From positions 1-6,588 of the forward strand of contig JAEYYQ010000593.1 of the NCBI GenBank assembly GCA_023428365.1: 6,588 nt of DNA. Direction: 5' to 3'. The DNA is from Pseudomonadota bacterium. Lineage in GTDB: Bacteria; Pseudomonadota; Alphaproteobacteria; Rhizobiales; Hyphomicrobiaceae. Position 1 is the stretch's first letter, and every line of letters begins with the position of its first letter. Shown piece after piece: positions 6,066 to 6,588 of the stretch. The notes under the pieces were generated by a model. The model did not search any database. It was not told the origin of the DNA and saw nothing but the letters and a program-made list of their open reading frames with translations. The translations under genes were made by a program, and so were the position numbers.

Positions 6066-6588
6066 ATGAATTCAAAAATTCAGCTCGACCCGATTACCGT
6101 TGAAGTTGTTCGCAACAAGCTCGATGGCGTTGGCAATGAAATGCAGCTGACGCTGCTGCGGTCCTCGTTCTCGCCCATCGTGCGTGAAGGACTGGACGCC
6201 TCGGCCAGCCTGTTCACGCTGGAAGGTGAGACGCTGGCTCAGGCGGTGGCGATTCCAATCCATCTTGCGACGATGATCCCGGTGGTCCGCCGTATCATTC
6301 AGGAATACCCGCCCTCAACAATGCGCGAGGGGGATATCTACCTCATGAATGATCCCTATCTTGGCGGCACGCATCTTCCCGACATTGCGCTGGTGATGCC
6401 TATCTTCGCCGAGGGCCGTCCGATCGCATTCGGTGCCACGATGACCCACCACCAAGACATCGGTGGAATGTCGCCGGGATCGATCCCGACCAATGCGACC
6501 GAGATCTACCAGGAAGGTCTGCGTCTGCCGCCGCTGAAGTTCCGCGAAGGCACGGAGTTCAACGAAACCCTGGTGAAGATCCTTCGTC
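6066..6588 (+). CDS. hyuB: Hydantoinase/oxoprolinase subunit B (HyuB family), 5' part, cut by the window end
   Basis: The open frame starts at ATG 6066 and runs off the right edge with no stop, giving the first 174 residues of a protein that is normally over 500. It begins with the family signature LDPITVEVVRNKLDGVGNEM (7-26), then LRSSFSPIVREGLDASASLF. MNDPYLGGTHLPDI (94-107) and THHQDIGGMSPGS (127-139) follow; their Asp and His residues are likely metal ligands by comparison with the alpha subunits of acetone carboxylases. HyuB is the partner of HyuA and forms the hydrolytic or carboxylating half of the complex. The frame is uninterrupted in the visible part. The close spacing to hyuA and the strong ribosome binding site support one operon. 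Which substrate class it serves cannot be told from this part. Confidence 0.95.
   Translation, partial: MNSKIQLDPITVEVVRNKLDGVGNEMQLTLLRSSFSPIVREGLDASASLFTLEGETLAQAVAIPIHLATMIPVVRRIIQEYPPSTMREGDIYLMNDPYLGGTHLPDIALVMPIFAEGRPIAFGATMTHHQDIGGMSPGSIPTNATEIYQEGLRLPPLKFREGTEFNETLVKILR

Noticed and set aside
1..6588. CRISPR array, insertion sequence, integrase, toxin-antitoxin or defence genes
   Set aside because: No regularly spaced repeats, transposase or integrase motifs, terminal inverted repeats or defence-type domains could be seen on either strand.

Overview
The window looks like a chromosomal segment of an alphaproteobacterium, probably of the Rhizobiales/Hyphomicrobiales. This rests on the form of the tRNA-Gln(UUG), the moderately high GC with GC-rich third positions in the catabolic genes, and the gene mix: an XRE-cupin regulator, a DadA/PuuB-like oxidase, HyuA/HyuB, and the decayed remains of an extra ATP-dependent DNA ligase. 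Genus cannot be fixed from the sequence alone.

Layout. Positions 1-400 hold no convincing gene; they contain hairpins, one of which (5-51) could be a terminator on the minus strand. A complete tRNA-Gln lies on the minus strand (401-475) with a fitting promoter just upstream. Positions 476-1700 are a gene graveyard. The clearest remnant is an ATP-dependent DNA ligase adenylation domain on the minus strand (676-1171), broken by two in-frame stops and two frameshifts but still showing the nucleotidyltransferase motifs in order. Two shorter coding-like scraps (about 1378-1503 plus, 1493-1645 minus) could not be identified.

From 1746 rightwards the DNA is intact. A minus-strand XRE-family HTH plus cupin regulator (1746-2327) is transcribed away from a plus-strand operon: an FAD-dependent amine/amino-acid oxidase (2699-3997), hydantoinase/oxoprolinase subunit A (4012-6054) and subunit B (6066 to beyond the window end). 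The three operon genes are tightly packed, and the ribosome binding sites of the second and third overlap the stop codon of the gene before. The divergent intergenic region carries a palindrome, ATTTG-ACA-CAAAT, at 2615-2627. It overlaps a perfect TTGACA -35 box on the plus strand and the spacer of a good minus-strand promoter (TTGTCA, 17 bases, TTTACT). One bound regulator dimer could therefore control both directions.

Working together (inference): the cupin domain of the regulator probably senses a small nitrogenous metabolite. The oxidase would act on a primary or secondary amine or an N-methyl amino acid, and HyuAB would carry out an ATP-dependent opening of a cyclic amide (hydantoin or 5-oxoproline type) or a related carboxylation. 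The substrate is not readable from the sequence. I see no CRISPR array, insertion sequence, phage gene or defence system, and no clear new system type. The points most worth following are the shared operator, the long regulator leader and the substrate of the oxidase-HyuAB operon.
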